Positions 36,544 to 45,447 of a stretch of DNA of 64,000 nucleotides are shown here, in pieces. The notes beneath the pieces were generated by a model. It was not told where the DNA came from. It ran no database searches and saw nothing but the letters and a program-made list of their open reading frames with translations. The stretch's first letter is position 1. Each line of letters begins with the position of its first letter. The position numbers were made by a program, and so were the translations under genes. The stretch comes from Aliirhizobium smilacinae (lineage in GTDB: Bacteria; Pseudomonadota; Alphaproteobacteria; Rhizobiales; Rhizobiaceae). The stretch is taken from NCBI RefSeq assembly GCF_006335145.1, contig NZ_VDMN01000003.1, positions 124,001-188,000 on the forward strand, read 5' to 3'.

Positions 36544-36690
36544 CGAATGCCCGGCAACCTCAAATGCTTACCCAAATGTAAATCGATGTGGTTAAGGATT
36601 GGTTGAAGACGGGGCTTGGTGGTGGATGGACAACTGGCCGCTATCAAAGTTGATGGACTTGGAGGGGAAAAAGGACTAAGCCTGCCGACC

Positions 36691-37686
36691 ATGATCAAGC
36701 GCGCATTACAACTCGTCGAACACGACGTCGTCGATTCCGCCTTGCGGACAATTTCCTTCGGACAACAAGGGCTTAGTGCTCTTGAGGAGAGTCTCAAGGG
36801 TGATCTCGCGCAGGTTTTTCGACAGGCGGTAGAGACGATCGGTGCAATCGACGGTCGAGTCGTGATCACCGGCGTCGGCAAGAGCGGGCATATCGGCCGC
36901 AAGATTTCGGCCAGCCTCGCGTCAACCGGGACACCTTCTTTTTTCGTTCATCCGGTTGAGGCAAATCACGGCGATCTCGGTATGATAGCGCCGGGCGACG
37001 TGGTGCTTGCTCTGTCCTGGAGCGGCGAAACTGCCGAACTTCAGGGCATCGTGTCCTTCACCCGCCGTTTCTCGGTGCCCTTGATTGCGCTCACCTCCGG
37101 TGAAACATCGACGCTTGCGCGTGAAGCCGATATCGTTCTTCTGCTGCCGAAGGCGCAGGAAGCCTGCCCGCATGGGCTGGCGCCGACGACATCGACCTTG
37201 ATGCAGCTTGCGCTCGGCGATGCTCTTGCCGTGGCCCTGCTTGAAGCACGTGGTTTTTCGGCGGCGGATTTCCGCGTTTATCATCCGGGTGGCAAGCTGG
37301 GTGCGATGCTCTCCCATGTCAGCGACCTGATGCATACGGGCGATCGGGTGCCGCTGGTGAATAAGGGTGTTTCGATGCCAGAGGCCATCCACGAGCTTTC
37401 GGCCAAGCGGTTCGGCTGTGTCGGCGTGATCGATGACGAGGGGCGTATCTGCGGTGTTCTGACCGATGGTGACATTGCCCGTCACCTCGACGGCAATCTC
37501 AGCATGATGACCGTCGACGAGGTCATGACGGCAAACCCGAAGACAGTCAGCAAGTCGACGCTCGCGACTGCGGCCATGGCGCTTCTCAACAAGCACAGCA
37601 TCGGCGCGCTGCTGGTGGTTGATGAGGAAAAACGGCCGGTTGGTATCGTACACTTCCACGACCTGTTGCGGGTCGGGGTGGCCTGA
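36691..37686 (+). CDS. kdsD: KpsF/GutQ-type sugar-phosphate isomerase (arabinose-5-phosphate isomerase)
   Basis: A 331-residue enzyme that converts ribulose-5-phosphate to arabinose-5-phosphate, the first step to Kdo for lipopolysaccharide. SIS domain with VVITGVGKSGHIGRKISASL (about 49-68 here), HPVEANHGDLGM, LSWSGETAEL and PTTSTLMQLALGDALA; two CBS domains follow (about 205-325), ending HFHDLLRVG. ATG 36691 matches the usual family start; a TTG at 36616 is in frame and would add 25 unconserved residues. A small DUF4440-like gene follows closely. Confidence 0.92.
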   Translation: MIKRALQLVEHDVVDSALRTISFGQQGLSALEESLKGDLAQVFRQAVETIGAIDGRVVITGVGKSGHIGRKISASLASTGTPSFFVHPVEANHGDLGMIAPGDVVLALSWSGETAELQGIVSFTRRFSVPLIALTSGETSTLAREADIVLLLPKAQEACPHGLAPTTSTLMQLALGDALAVALLEARGFSAADFRVYHPGGKLGAMLSHVSDLMHTGDRVPLVNKGVSMPEAIHELSAKRFGCVGVIDDEGRICGVLTDGDIARHLDGNLSMMTVDEVMTANPKTVSKSTLATAAMALLNKHSIGALLVVDEEKRPVGIVHFHDLLRVGVA

Positions 37687-37697
37687 GGTCAAACCTG

Positions 37698-38063
37698 TTG
37701 CCTGATCTGGATGCCCATCTCTTTGCTCTCGAGGCGGCGATCCAGACAAAAGACGTACGCTCTTCAAAGAAGCGACTGCTCGAAATGCTTGCGCCGGATT
37801 TTCGCGAATTCGGTCGCTCGGGCAAACGTTACGATCTTGAGGAAATCCTGTCGGGGCTGACGACCGAAGTGACGGTCGCCAAAACGGCAATCGAGGATTT
37901 TACGATTTCACATCTGAGCGAGACCGTTGTGCTCGCAACCTACCGCGGCATTCGCTTCACGGATGACAAGATTAAGCTGGTGACCAACCGTAGTTCGATC
38001 TGGCGACTGGATGCGGACGGCAACTGGCGCATGGTTTTTCATCAGGGAACGCCAGCTGCCTGA
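37698..38063 (+). CDS. DUF4440 / SnoaL-like small protein
   Basis: A 121-residue NTF2-like alpha+beta protein (LFALEAAIQTKDVRSSKKRL, DFREFGRSGKRYDLEEIL, then strands ending SSIWRLDADGNWRMVFHQGT). This is the DUF4440 pattern; members are often catalytically cryptic or bind small ligands. It begins 12 bases after the kdsD stop at TTG (37698), with GAGG at 37685-37688. No ATG is available near the conserved start, so TTG initiation is inferred. Co-transcription with kdsD is likely. Confidence 0.75.
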   Translation: MPDLDAHLFALEAAIQTKDVRSSKKRLLEMLAPDFREFGRSGKRYDLEEILSGLTTEVTVAKTAIEDFTISHLSETVVLATYRGIRFTDDKIKLVTNRSSIWRLDADGNWRMVFHQGTPAA

Positions 38064-38069
38064 TCCCGC

Positions 38070-38423
38070 TTATTTCTCCCGGTAAAATACCATGCCGCCG
38101 TGATGCAGAACGTCGTTTTCGACGAATGTCCCATCAGCGGTAAAGCCGGTGTCGTCCCAGTAATCGATGTGACTGCCGCTGACGACATAACGTCCCTGGT
38201 ATGCGCTTCTTCTGTTTCCTCGGGCTTCGTCGTAACGGCCGGTGGGCAGAAGTTCCTGGCGAATACGGCCGTCGCCGGTTACCCACATGCCGAGATAGGG
38301 GTGGTTCTGGACTTGTGCCTGATCGTTCATGCTGTCTTCTGCCTTTGCCAGATGTATGGCCGCGCCGAGCGACGCGGTGGTGGCGATGATGATTGTGGTG
38401 ATAATCAAGAGGGGCTTGCTCAT
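38070..38423 (-). CDS. Atu4866-family small exported protein
   Basis: A 117-residue protein with an N-terminal hydrophobic segment (LLIITTIIIATTASLGAAI), probably a signal peptide or anchor, and an Atu4866-type domain (about 38-116). Typical strands are YLGMWVTGDGRIRQELLPTG, YDEARGNRRSAYQGRY and HIDYWDDTGFTADGTF. The domain is a small all-beta fold known mainly from Agrobacterium and relatives; role unknown. Its stop lies 6 bases from the convergent DUF4440 gene. It follows an SDR gene 26 bases away on the same strand, so an operon is likely. Confidence 0.85.
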   Translation of the reverse strand: MSKPLLIITTIIIATTASLGAAIHLAKAEDSMNDQAQVQNHPYLGMWVTGDGRIRQELLPTGRYDEARGNRRSAYQGRYVVSGSHIDYWDDTGFTADGTFVENDVLHHGGMVFYREK

Positions 38424-38449
38424 GACGGCTCTCCCTTGGAATTAGTCGG

Positions 38450-39172
38450 TCAATACGGAGAGCGAGTCGGGCGGATGACGATCTCGCTGACATCGACATC
38501 GTCCGGCTGTTCGATGGCATAGCGGACGGCGCGGCCGATGGCATCTGGCTGCAACGCTATGGCACGCCAGGCTTTCATGCCTTCGGCTGCAACCGGATCA
38601 GTGATCGTGCCTGCCAGCTCGCTTTCCACCACGCCCGGATGGATGCAGGTGACGCGAAGCTTGTCGTTCTCCTGCCGCAACCCGTCCGAGATCGCCCGAA
38701 CGGCGAATTTCGTGGCGCAATAGACGGCGGCGGTGGGGGAAACACTGAGTGCGCCGATCGAAGCGATGTTGATGATATGGCCCGAACCACGTGCCGTCAT
38801 CTCCGGCAGCACTGCAGCCACACCATAGAGCACGCCCTTGATGTTGACGTCGATCATGCGATCCCATTCGTCGACTTTCAACGAGGACATCAGGGAAAGC
38901 GGCATGACGCCGGCATTGTTGACGATCACGTCGATGCGGCCGAATTCATCTCTCGCAGCGTCGGCGAATGCGGCAACATCGGCGCGATCGGTGACGTCCA
39001 GCTTGCGGGTCATAACCTTGCCGCCGCCCTGACGGATTTCATCGGCCAATGCTTCTAGCCGCTCGGTGCGTCGGGCGCCAAGCACGACGGTCGCTCCTGC
39101 TTTTGCCAGTTCTCGGGCAGTTTCTGCTCCGATGCCGCTGGAAGCGCCGGTAATGAGAACAACCTTTTCCAT
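38450..39172 (-). CDS. Short-chain dehydrogenase/reductase
   Basis: A 240-residue classical SDR. NAD(P)-binding GASSGIGAE (about 10-18), ARRTERL after the second strand (basic residues favour NADPH), NNAGVMPLSLM, catalytic Ser in INIASIGA and Y-x3-K in VYCATKFAV. AAGGAAGGAAAAG upstream fixes the start at 39172. Divergent from a LysR-type regulator and followed by the Atu4866-family gene, so the cluster probably responds to a shared signal. Substrate unknown. Confidence 0.9.
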   Translation of the reverse strand: MEKVVLITGASSGIGAETARELAKAGATVVLGARRTERLEALADEIRQGGGKVMTRKLDVTDRADVAAFADAARDEFGRIDVIVNNAGVMPLSLMSSLKVDEWDRMIDVNIKGVLYGVAAVLPEMTARGSGHIINIASIGALSVSPTAAVYCATKFAVRAISDGLRQENDKLRVTCIHPGVVESELAGTITDPVAAEGMKAWRAIALQPDAIGRAVRYAIEQPDDVDVSEIVIRPTRSPY

Positions 39173-39283
39173 GACTTTTCCTTCCTTGTTCACTGCCTGA
39201 TTGCAGTTGCCAGAAAGGTAGTCCCAAGCCATTGTTGCGATAAGCCGTTCAGTGATTTCCAGTTTGGTAAGTGAGGCTAACCA

Positions 39284-40198
39284 ATGTTGCCCGACTTCAA
39301 TGCCCTTGCGGCTTTCGTGATTGTTGCCGAAGAAAAAAGTTTTCGCGCTGCTGCAGATCGTTTGGGCGTGACGCGATCGGCTGTCAGCCAGACGATCCGC
39401 AGGCTCGAAGAGACGCTTGGCATTGCGGTGGTTTCCCGGACCACTCGCAGTGTTGCGCTGACGGAAGCGGGAGAGCGGCTTTATGCGGAAGTGGCGCCGG
39501 CTTTTGCCGGCATGCAGACCGCCATCGAGACGGCGGCAAGTCTGCGGGATCGGCCACGTGGGCAGTTGCGGCTTGCTGTATCGTCGATCGCCGACAGCTT
39601 TCTGTCGGGCGCGATGCTCGCGTCATTCGCGGAGAACAATCCGGAGGTCAAACTGCATGTTACCGTGACCGACGAGGAGTTCGATATCGTCGCGGAAGGC
39701 TATGACGCCGGGGTGCGACTGGGGGAGGTGATCGCGCAGGACATGATTGCAGTGCCGGTCTCGGGCGAGCAGCGTCAGCTTGCCGTCGCCTCGCCGGCTT
39801 ATATCGAGCGTTTTGGCGCGCCCGCTCATCCGGGCGAACTGACCGAGCGGCGTTGCATAGGCTGGCGCAGGGCACCGAACCTGCCGGCCTACCGCTGGGA
39901 ATTTTCCGAGAACGAACGGGAGTTTTCGGTCTCAGTCAACGATGCAATCACGACGACCGACATGGCGCTGATGATAAAACTCGCCATCGCCGGTGCCGGC
40001 ATCAGTTTCGGCATGGAAGACAGTTTCGAGGTGCCGATCAGGCGCGGCGAACTGGTGCCGATACTGGAGAAATTCTGCCCGCGGTTTCCGGGCTTTTATC
40101 TGTATTATCCGAGCCGTCGCAACATGGCGCCGAAGTTGCGTGCGCTGGTGGACCATCTGCGCGGCTTCCGACAGGGGCAGGTGCGTGCAGATGCATAA
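39284..40198 (+). CDS. LysR-type regulator (divergent to SDR)
   Basis: A 304-residue LysR-family protein of the CrgA-like subgroup: winged HTH AAFVIVAEEKSFRAAADRLG then VTRSAVSQTIRRLEETLGI (about 8-47). The effector domain starts about residue 90 (GQLRLAVSSIADSF), with the subgroup motif GYDAGVRLGEVIAQDMIAVP. The 111-base gap to the divergent SDR gene would hold its operator. Such regulator/SDR pairs are common and often sense quinones or aromatic compounds, but no ligand can be named here. Confidence 0.9.
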   Translation: MLPDFNALAAFVIVAEEKSFRAAADRLGVTRSAVSQTIRRLEETLGIAVVSRTTRSVALTEAGERLYAEVAPAFAGMQTAIETAASLRDRPRGQLRLAVSSIADSFLSGAMLASFAENNPEVKLHVTVTDEEFDIVAEGYDAGVRLGEVIAQDMIAVPVSGEQRQLAVASPAYIERFGAPAHPGELTERRCIGWRRAPNLPAYRWEFSENEREFSVSVNDAITTTDMALMIKLAIAGAGISFGMEDSFEVPIRRGELVPILEKFCPRFPGFYLYYPSRRNMAPKLRALVDHLRGFRQGQVRADA

Positions 40199-40319
40199 TA
40201 TGCGGCAGTGGATTTCGCAGTCCGTGCTTCAAACTGCAGGGCGGCAATGTTATGGCGCGTGAGGCCGCGATGCTGGCGGGATGAAAAGAACGGTCAGGGA
40301 GCCGCCGCAGGCAAGGGAC

Positions 40320-41483
40320 ATGGATCAGAATTCTTCTCCCTATATCCTCTTCCGTGACGATATTGCCGGACGGCTGCTGTTGTTTGCATCTCCAATCGAA
40401 ATGGTTGTCGCGCGCAATGTGGATGAGGTCATCCCCGCATTGCTGCGGCTGGAGGAGTGCAAGGCCTCCGGCAAGTGGCTTGCGGGTTATGTCGCCTATG
40501 AAGCCGGGTTCGCCTTCGAGGAAAAGCTCCGCCCGCTTGCGCCGGAGGGCAGGGAGACACCGCTCGTTTGCATGGGGGTGTTCGACGGACCGGTCGAAGA
40601 TGGTGATCCAAGGCTGGAGCCCCCGATAAGAGCCAGATCCGATGCGATCTTGGGTGATCTACACGCTGCCTGGAATGAAGAGACCTATGCTGCTCGGTTT
40701 GCCATTCTTCATGACCATTTGCGCAAAGGGGACTGTTTTCAGGGCAACCTTACAATGCCGATTGAAGCACATTGGCCGGGGGATGCGCGGGAATTGTTCT
40801 GGTCTTTGATCGCGCGCCAGCCGGTTCGTTACGGTGCGCTTGCAGAACTCGGCGGGCCTGCGATCGTGTCGCGTTCGCCGGAGCTGTTCTTTTCTGTCGA
40901 TAGCGATGGCTGGATCGAGACCCATCCGATGAAGGGGACTGCAGCACGGGGGGCGTCATCGGAGGAAGACGAGGCGATTAAAGAGCAGATGCTTGCGGAT
41001 GAGAAGACGCTTGCCGAAAACCGGATGATCGTCGATCTGCTGCGCAACGATATCTCGCATGTCAGCGAGGCGGGCACGCTTTCGGTGCCGAAACTTTTCG
41101 AGATCGAGACCTATCCGACGGTGCATCAGATGGTCAGCCATGTCCGGGCCAAACTGTTGCCGGATGCAGGCCTGCCGGAGATCATGCGGGCGCTGTTTCC
41201 CTGCGGCTCGATCACCGGTGCGCCGAAGCTGAGTGCCATGACCATATTGCACAAGCTGGAATCCGGCCCGCGCGATGTTTATTGCGGAGCGATCGGCTGG
41301 TGCGATCCGGCAGGGTCGATGCGATTTTCAGTGGCAATCCGCACGATCAGTCTTTTTTCCGGCGGAAGGGCGGTCTTCAATGTCGGCGGCGGCATCGTCT
41401 TCGATTCGGTGCCGCAGGCGGAATACGAAGAGTGCCTGTTGAAGGCCAGGTTTGCGGTGGGAGACCAATGGATTTCTCGTTGA
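40320..41483 (+). CDS. pabB: Aminodeoxychorismate synthase component I
   Basis: A 387-residue chorismate-utilising enzyme that aminates chorismate to 4-amino-4-deoxychorismate for folate. The short PabB form: a brief N-terminal part, then the catalytic domain with KGDCFQGNLTMPIEAHWPGD, ETHPMKGTAARGASSEEDEA (about 214-233), DLLRNDISHVSEAGTLSVP, PCGSITGAPKLSAM and the late FNVGGGIVFDS. ATG 40320 (MDQNSSPYILFRDD) is preferred; ATG 40281 adds 13 residues and its ribosome site is worse. Its 3' end overlaps the lyase gene by 16 bases, so the pair is coupled. Confidence 0.9.
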   Translation: MDQNSSPYILFRDDIAGRLLLFASPIEMVVARNVDEVIPALLRLEECKASGKWLAGYVAYEAGFAFEEKLRPLAPEGRETPLVCMGVFDGPVEDGDPRLEPPIRARSDAILGDLHAAWNEETYAARFAILHDHLRKGDCFQGNLTMPIEAHWPGDARELFWSLIARQPVRYGALAELGGPAIVSRSPELFFSVDSDGWIETHPMKGTAARGASSEEDEAIKEQMLADEKTLAENRMIVDLLRNDISHVSEAGTLSVPKLFEIETYPTVHQMVSHVRAKLLPDAGLPEIMRALFPCGSITGAPKLSAMTILHKLESGPRDVYCGAIGWCDPAGSMRFSVAIRTISLFSGGRAVFNVGGGIVFDSVPQAEYEECLLKARFAVGDQWISR

Positions 41484-42100
41484 TCGAGACGATGCGCTGG
41501 ACGCCCGAGGATGGGTTCCTCCGTCTGGAGCATCATTTGAGACGGCTCAGCCGCTCGGCGGATGCGCTCGGCTTTCGCCAGCCGCAAAATGCGGAAAAGC
41601 AACTCGATGATGCGGTCGATGGCGACGAGCCGTTGCGCGTTCGTCTGGTCATGTCGTTTCGCGGCAAGATCGAGGTGACGACCGCGCCGTTCGTTCTGCA
41701 GTCGCCGGATGGCGTCTGGAAAGTCAGGATCGGAACGGTCAAGCTGAAATCCGACGACCCGCTGTATCGCCACAAAACGTCACGCCGCGAGCCCTATGAG
41801 GCGGCGCGTGCGGAGTTTTCTGCCGACGAGGCCGACGAGGTGCTGTTGACCAACGAACGGGGCGAGATGTGCGAGGGCACGATCACCAATCTGTTCGTCG
41901 AGGATCTGGACGGCATGCTGCTGACCCCGCCGATCACCAGCGGTATTCTGCCCGGTGTGCTGAGGGCGGATCTGATCCGAGAGCGTCGCGCCAAGGGGGC
42001 GATCCTCACGCCCGCCGACTTGCAGGACGCGATGATGGCCGGGCGAAAGATCTTCGTCGGCAACTCGCTACGTGGGCTGATCAGGGCCGAGCTGGTCTGA
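41468..42100 (+). CDS. pabC: Aminotransferase class IV, probable aminodeoxychorismate lyase
   Basis: A 210-residue PLP enzyme of fold type IV, expected to release pyruvate from aminodeoxychorismate to give p-aminobenzoate. Seen: HHLRRLSRSADALGF near the start, the PLP lysine in PLYRHKTSRREPYEAA (about 104), EVLLTNERGEMCEGTITNLF (about 123-142), and PITSGILPGVLRADLI. It is shorter than enteric PabC, typical of the second half of fused PabBC proteins. GGGAG precedes the ATG, which lies inside the 3' end of pabB. The assignment leans on this overlap. Confidence 0.85.
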   Translation: MDFSLIETMRWTPEDGFLRLEHHLRRLSRSADALGFRQPQNAEKQLDDAVDGDEPLRVRLVMSFRGKIEVTTAPFVLQSPDGVWKVRIGTVKLKSDDPLYRHKTSRREPYEAARAEFSADEADEVLLTNERGEMCEGTITNLFVEDLDGMLLTPPITSGILPGVLRADLIRERRAKGAILTPADLQDAMMAGRKIFVGNSLRGLIRAELV

Positions 42101-42177
42101 TAGTTGCTTTTCGGACAGGGCTTGCAAAGACGCTGCCTTGAAACGAAGCTGTGGCAAACAGGAGATCTCGCAGATCC

Positions 42178-43089
42178 ATGCCTGCCGACACGCTTCCAGC
42201 CTACGTGCCTTATGATGGCTCATCAAAACCGTTCACCATCGGCCTTCTGCAACTGGAGCCGGAGCGCTGGATCGAGCCTGATGGCGAACTGGCCGAACAG
42301 GTTTTGCTGAAACGCCGATTGGTGGCGGAGCATGGCGAGCATGTGCTGCGAGCCGAGCCGGGTACGCAAGAAGCGCAACAGGAAGTTCTCGATCTGCTGA
42401 CGGAATATCTGCCGCAGCATCATCCCGAGCATTATTCTCTGAATGATGCGCGCATGGCTGTGGCGGGTGTCGATACGGACATCGCCGACGAAACGATGAC
42501 GCCGCTCCATCGTGCCGGGCTGCTGGTGCAGGACGATCTCGTCATCATGCGCAAAGGTGAAAACGGCTGGCGGATTGCAGCGGCATTTCTTGCCTTTCCG
42601 TCGTCGTGGAGGTTATCGGAGAAATTCGGTCTGCCGATGGACGAAGTGCATGCGCCCGTACCCGGTTTCGAAGGCGGCAGCCGCAATGCCGGGCTGATCA
42701 ATCGTATGTTCGACAACCTTTCCGCAGATCGGATCGTGGTTCGTTGGAACTGGTCGGTGAATTGGTCGCACGCGCTCTATCATCCAAACGCCGCGTCCGA
42801 GGAAGAAAAGCATGCTGTGCCGCCGGAGAAAGCCGTGATCCGCGTGGAGCGGCAGACGCTGAGGAAACTGCCCGTATCCGGCGATATCCTTTTCACCATT
42901 CGTATCTATCTGGATCCGGTGTCGGCCATTCTCGCACAGCCGAATGCCGCAGACCTTGCCGTCTCCATGGCGGATCAGCTGGAGGCAATGTCGGATGCCG
43001 AAGTCGCCTACAAGGGGCTGACGGAAAAACGAGCGGAGCTTGTCGGTTTGCTACGCCAAAAAGAGGCCGTTAATACTTTGGCCGGATAG
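42178..43089 (+). CDS. DUF3445 (heme-dependent oxidative N-demethylase-like) protein
   Basis: A 303-residue protein matching DUF3445. Recognisable segments are the early PFTIGLLQLEPERWIE, VIMRKGENGWRIAAAFLAFP, then SSWRLSEKFGLPMDEVHAPV, and the late IRVERQTLRKLPVSGDILFT followed by IRIYLDPVS. Members in methylotrophs and fungi are heme-linked oxidative N-demethylases, so a heme-binding oxidase acting on an amine is a reasonable but unproven guess. It starts 77 bases after pabC with weak ribosome-site options (ATG 42178; GTG 42151 possible). No reductase partner is next to it. Confidence 0.8.
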   Translation: MPADTLPAYVPYDGSSKPFTIGLLQLEPERWIEPDGELAEQVLLKRRLVAEHGEHVLRAEPGTQEAQQEVLDLLTEYLPQHHPEHYSLNDARMAVAGVDTDIADETMTPLHRAGLLVQDDLVIMRKGENGWRIAAAFLAFPSSWRLSEKFGLPMDEVHAPVPGFEGGSRNAGLINRMFDNLSADRIVVRWNWSVNWSHALYHPNAASEEEKHAVPPEKAVIRVERQTLRKLPVSGDILFTIRIYLDPVSAILAQPNAADLAVSMADQLEAMSDAEVAYKGLTEKRAELVGLLRQKEAVNTLAG

Positions 43090-43156
43090 TGCCTTGCCCT
43101 TGCCGCGTTCGTGGAACAAGCCCTTTATTGTGACTGATTTTTGTGATCTAGGGCCG

Positions 43157-43192
43157 CGCATAAGAACACGCGTCACACTCGCTGATTATGCG
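43157..43192 (+). other. Inverted repeat upstream of hss
   Basis: CGCATAA (43157-43163) and TTATGCG (43186-43192) form 7-base arms around a 22-base spacer, 52 bases before the homospermidine synthase start. It could be an operator or a leader stem. I know of no named element that it matches. Confidence 0.3.
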
Positions 43193-43243
43193 TGAAGCCA
43201 GGCTGCGGTTTCAATCGAGCAGTCGATTTTTAGGGAGTATGAC

Positions 43244-44695
43244 ATGTCGGATACCAACTACCCGATTTATGCCGAAATCACCGGCCCGGTCGTGATGATC
43301 GGCTTTGGCTCGATCGGTCGCGGCACGCTGCCGCTGATCGAGCGCCATTTCAAGTTCGACAAAAGCCGGATGGTGGTCATCGACCCGCGCGAAGATGCCG
43401 CCGACATGGAAATCCTTGCCAAGCATGGCGTCCGCCACATCAAGGAGCATGTGACCAAGGAGAACTACAAGGACCTGTTGAAGCCGCTGCTGGACGACGG
43501 CAAGGGCGGTCAGGGTTTCTGCGTCAACCTGTCGGTCGATACCGGCTCGCTGGACCTGATCAAGCTGTGCCGCAAGCTCGACGTTCTCTACATCGATACG
43601 GTCATCGAGCCGTGGCTTGGCTTCTACTTCGACAAGAGCATGAAGAATTCCGAGCGCACCAACTATGCGCTGCGCGAAACCTTGCGCCATGAGAAGAAGA
43701 AGAACCCGGGCGGCACGACAGCCGTTTCCACCTGCGGCGCAAATCCGGGCATGGTCTCGTGGTTCGTCAAGCAGGCGCTGGTCAACCTTGCCAATGACAC
43801 GGGTCTGAAGTTCGACGAGCCGGACCAGAACGATCGCGAAGGCTGGGCCAAGCTGATGAAGAAGCTCGGCGTCAAGGGCGTTCACATCGCAGAGCGCGAT
43901 ACCCAGCGCACCAAACATCCGAAGCCGCTCAATGTGTTCTGGAACACATGGTCGGTCGAGGGCTTTATTTCGGAAGGTCTGCAGCCGGCCGAACTCGGTT
44001 GGGGCACTCATGAAAACTGGATGCCGAAGAACGCCAAGAAGCACAAGAAGGGTTGCCAGGCCGCCATCTATCTGGAACAGCCGGGCGCCAACACCCGCGT
44101 TCGCAGCTGGTGCCCGACACCCGGCCCACAATACGGTTTCCTGGTCACCCATAACGAGTCGATCTCGATTGCCGATTACTTCACCGTCGAAAAGGATGGC
44201 GAAGTCGTCTATCGCCCTACCTGCCATTATGCCTACCACCCGGCCAATGATGCGGTTCTTTCGCTGCATGAAATGTTCGGCAATGGCGGCACCCAGCAGC
44301 CGGTCCTGCACGTTCTGAACGAGGACGAGCTTGAGGATGGCGTCGACGAACTCGGCGTGCTGCTCTACGGCCACGAAAAGAATGCCTACTGGTATGGTTC
44401 GCGCCTGTCGCTGGAGGAAACCCGCCGCATCGCGCCTTACCAGAATGCCACCGGCCTGCAGGTGACATCCGCCGTTCTCGCCGGCATGGTCTGGGCGCTG
44501 GAAAACCCGAAGGCCGGCATCGTCGAGGCCGACGAGGTGGATTACAAGCGTTGCCTTGAAGTGCAGACGCCTTACCTCGGGCCGGTCGAAGGCCATTACA
44601 CCGACTGGACCCCGCTCGAAGGTCGTCCGGGCCTGTTCCCGGAAGATATCGACGAGAAGGACGCCTGGCAGTTCAGGAACATCCTGGTCCGGTAA
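43244..44695 (+). CDS. hss: Homospermidine synthase
   Basis: A 483-residue NAD-dependent enzyme joining two putrescine units (or putrescine and spermidine) into sym-homospermidine, a major rhizobial polyamine. Rossmann start PVVMIGFGSIGRGTLPLIER (about 15-34), NLSVDTGSLDLIKLC, TCGANPGMVSWFVKQ, and the conserved Trp-rich FWNTWSVEGFISEG and WCPTPGPQYGFLVTHNES segments are those of bacterial HSS. Length is normal. AGGGAG lies shortly before the ATG; monocistronic with a strong terminator. Confidence 0.96.
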   Translation: MSDTNYPIYAEITGPVVMIGFGSIGRGTLPLIERHFKFDKSRMVVIDPREDAADMEILAKHGVRHIKEHVTKENYKDLLKPLLDDGKGGQGFCVNLSVDTGSLDLIKLCRKLDVLYIDTVIEPWLGFYFDKSMKNSERTNYALRETLRHEKKKNPGGTTAVSTCGANPGMVSWFVKQALVNLANDTGLKFDEPDQNDREGWAKLMKKLGVKGVHIAERDTQRTKHPKPLNVFWNTWSVEGFISEGLQPAELGWGTHENWMPKNAKKHKKGCQAAIYLEQPGANTRVRSWCPTPGPQYGFLVTHNESISIADYFTVEKDGEVVYRPTCHYAYHPANDAVLSLHEMFGNGGTQQPVLHVLNEDELEDGVDELGVLLYGHEKNAYWYGSRLSLEETRRIAPYQNATGLQVTSAVLAGMVWALENPKAGIVEADEVDYKRCLEVQTPYLGPVEGHYTDWTPLEGRPGLFPEDIDEKDAWQFRNILVR

Positions 44696-44731
44696 CCACT
44701 GGCCTGTTGCCGGAATTTCTGTGTATTTTGG

Positions 44732-44760
44732 AAACGCCCGCCTTCAAGCGGGCGTTTTCT
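44732..44760 (+). terminator. Intrinsic terminator of hss
   Basis: AAACGCCCGC (44732-44741) pairs with GCGGGCGTTT (44748-44757) around CTTCAA, followed by TCTG after a TTTT tract formed with the stem end. Confidence 0.85.
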
Positions 44761-44869
44761 GTCGAGACAGAATGTCCCGACACTGTACAAGCGGGCGGCT
44801 TGCCATAGATGAAGCGGGACGCCATGGTCTTAGTTAATGAATGACCGAGCGAATCGCGGGAGATAGATC

Positions 44870-45232
44870 ATGAAACTGAAAATGGGCTTTGCGCTGATCG
44901 CAGCTGCCAGTCTGAGCGCCTGTGTGTCCTCGCCGCCGCCGCGCCAGATGGCCGCAGCACCGCAGCCGCAGGGCGTAGAAGGAAGCTGGGTCGATCCGAA
45001 TGGCATCGTTTCCACCTTCCAGGCTGGTACGTTCAACACGCGCGCCAGCGACAGCAATGCGCTGCTTGCATCCGGAACGTATACGACGCTGTCACCCACC
45101 ATGGTCGAAATCAACATGACGTCGCTCGTGCGCAAGACCCAGTCGCGCGTCAATTGTGCGCTCGTTACCACCAGCCAGCTGAATTGTACCCAGGATAGCG
45201 GAGCACAATTCTCGCTGTCGCGCCGCAGCTGA
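44870..45232 (+). CDS. omp10: Omp10-type outer-membrane lipoprotein
   Basis: A 120-residue lipoprotein. The lipobox LSAC with Cys18 ends a short signal peptide; acylation and outer-membrane location are expected. The mature domain shows the Omp10 pattern: [40 protein letters not shown], and [20 protein letters not shown] with two Cys that could form a disulfide. Brucella Omp10 is the best-known relative, an immunogenic envelope lipoprotein whose biochemical role is unclear. GGGAG site before ATG; terminator follows. Confidence 0.88.
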   Translation: MKLKMGFALIAAASLSACVSSPPPRQMAAAPQPQGVEGSWVDPNGIVSTFQAGTFNTRASDSNALLASGTYTTLSPTMVEINMTSLVRKTQSRVNCALVTTSQLNCTQDSGAQFSLSRRS

Positions 45233-45260
45233 TCTGTCCTCAATATTCGATTTTCATGGA

Positions 45261-45284
45261 GAACCCCGCGTAAGCGGGGTTTTC
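45261..45284 (+). terminator. Intrinsic terminator of omp10
   Basis: AACCCCGC (45262-45269) pairs with GCGGGGTT (45274-45281) around GTAA, followed by TTC. Confidence 0.8.
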
Positions 45285-45447
45285 GCGTTATGGAGGCAAA
45301 ATGATGCAGTGCGCCCTTGTCATATTTACCTTGAAACCGATTTTGCTTGGTGAAAGCATGCACTGCACAAACACTGTCACGCTGAAACAGTAAGACAATC
45401 GGGAACAGCCGGGCGTTCTGCACGGCAATAATTCAAGGAGAGAGATT

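Noticed and set aside
45370..45400. A Pho box upstream of the 5'-nucleotidase gene (CTGTCACGCTGAAACAGT)
   Set aside because: Only the first half resembles the TGTCA direct repeat; the second half is an inverted ACAGT, so a PhoB site is not supported.
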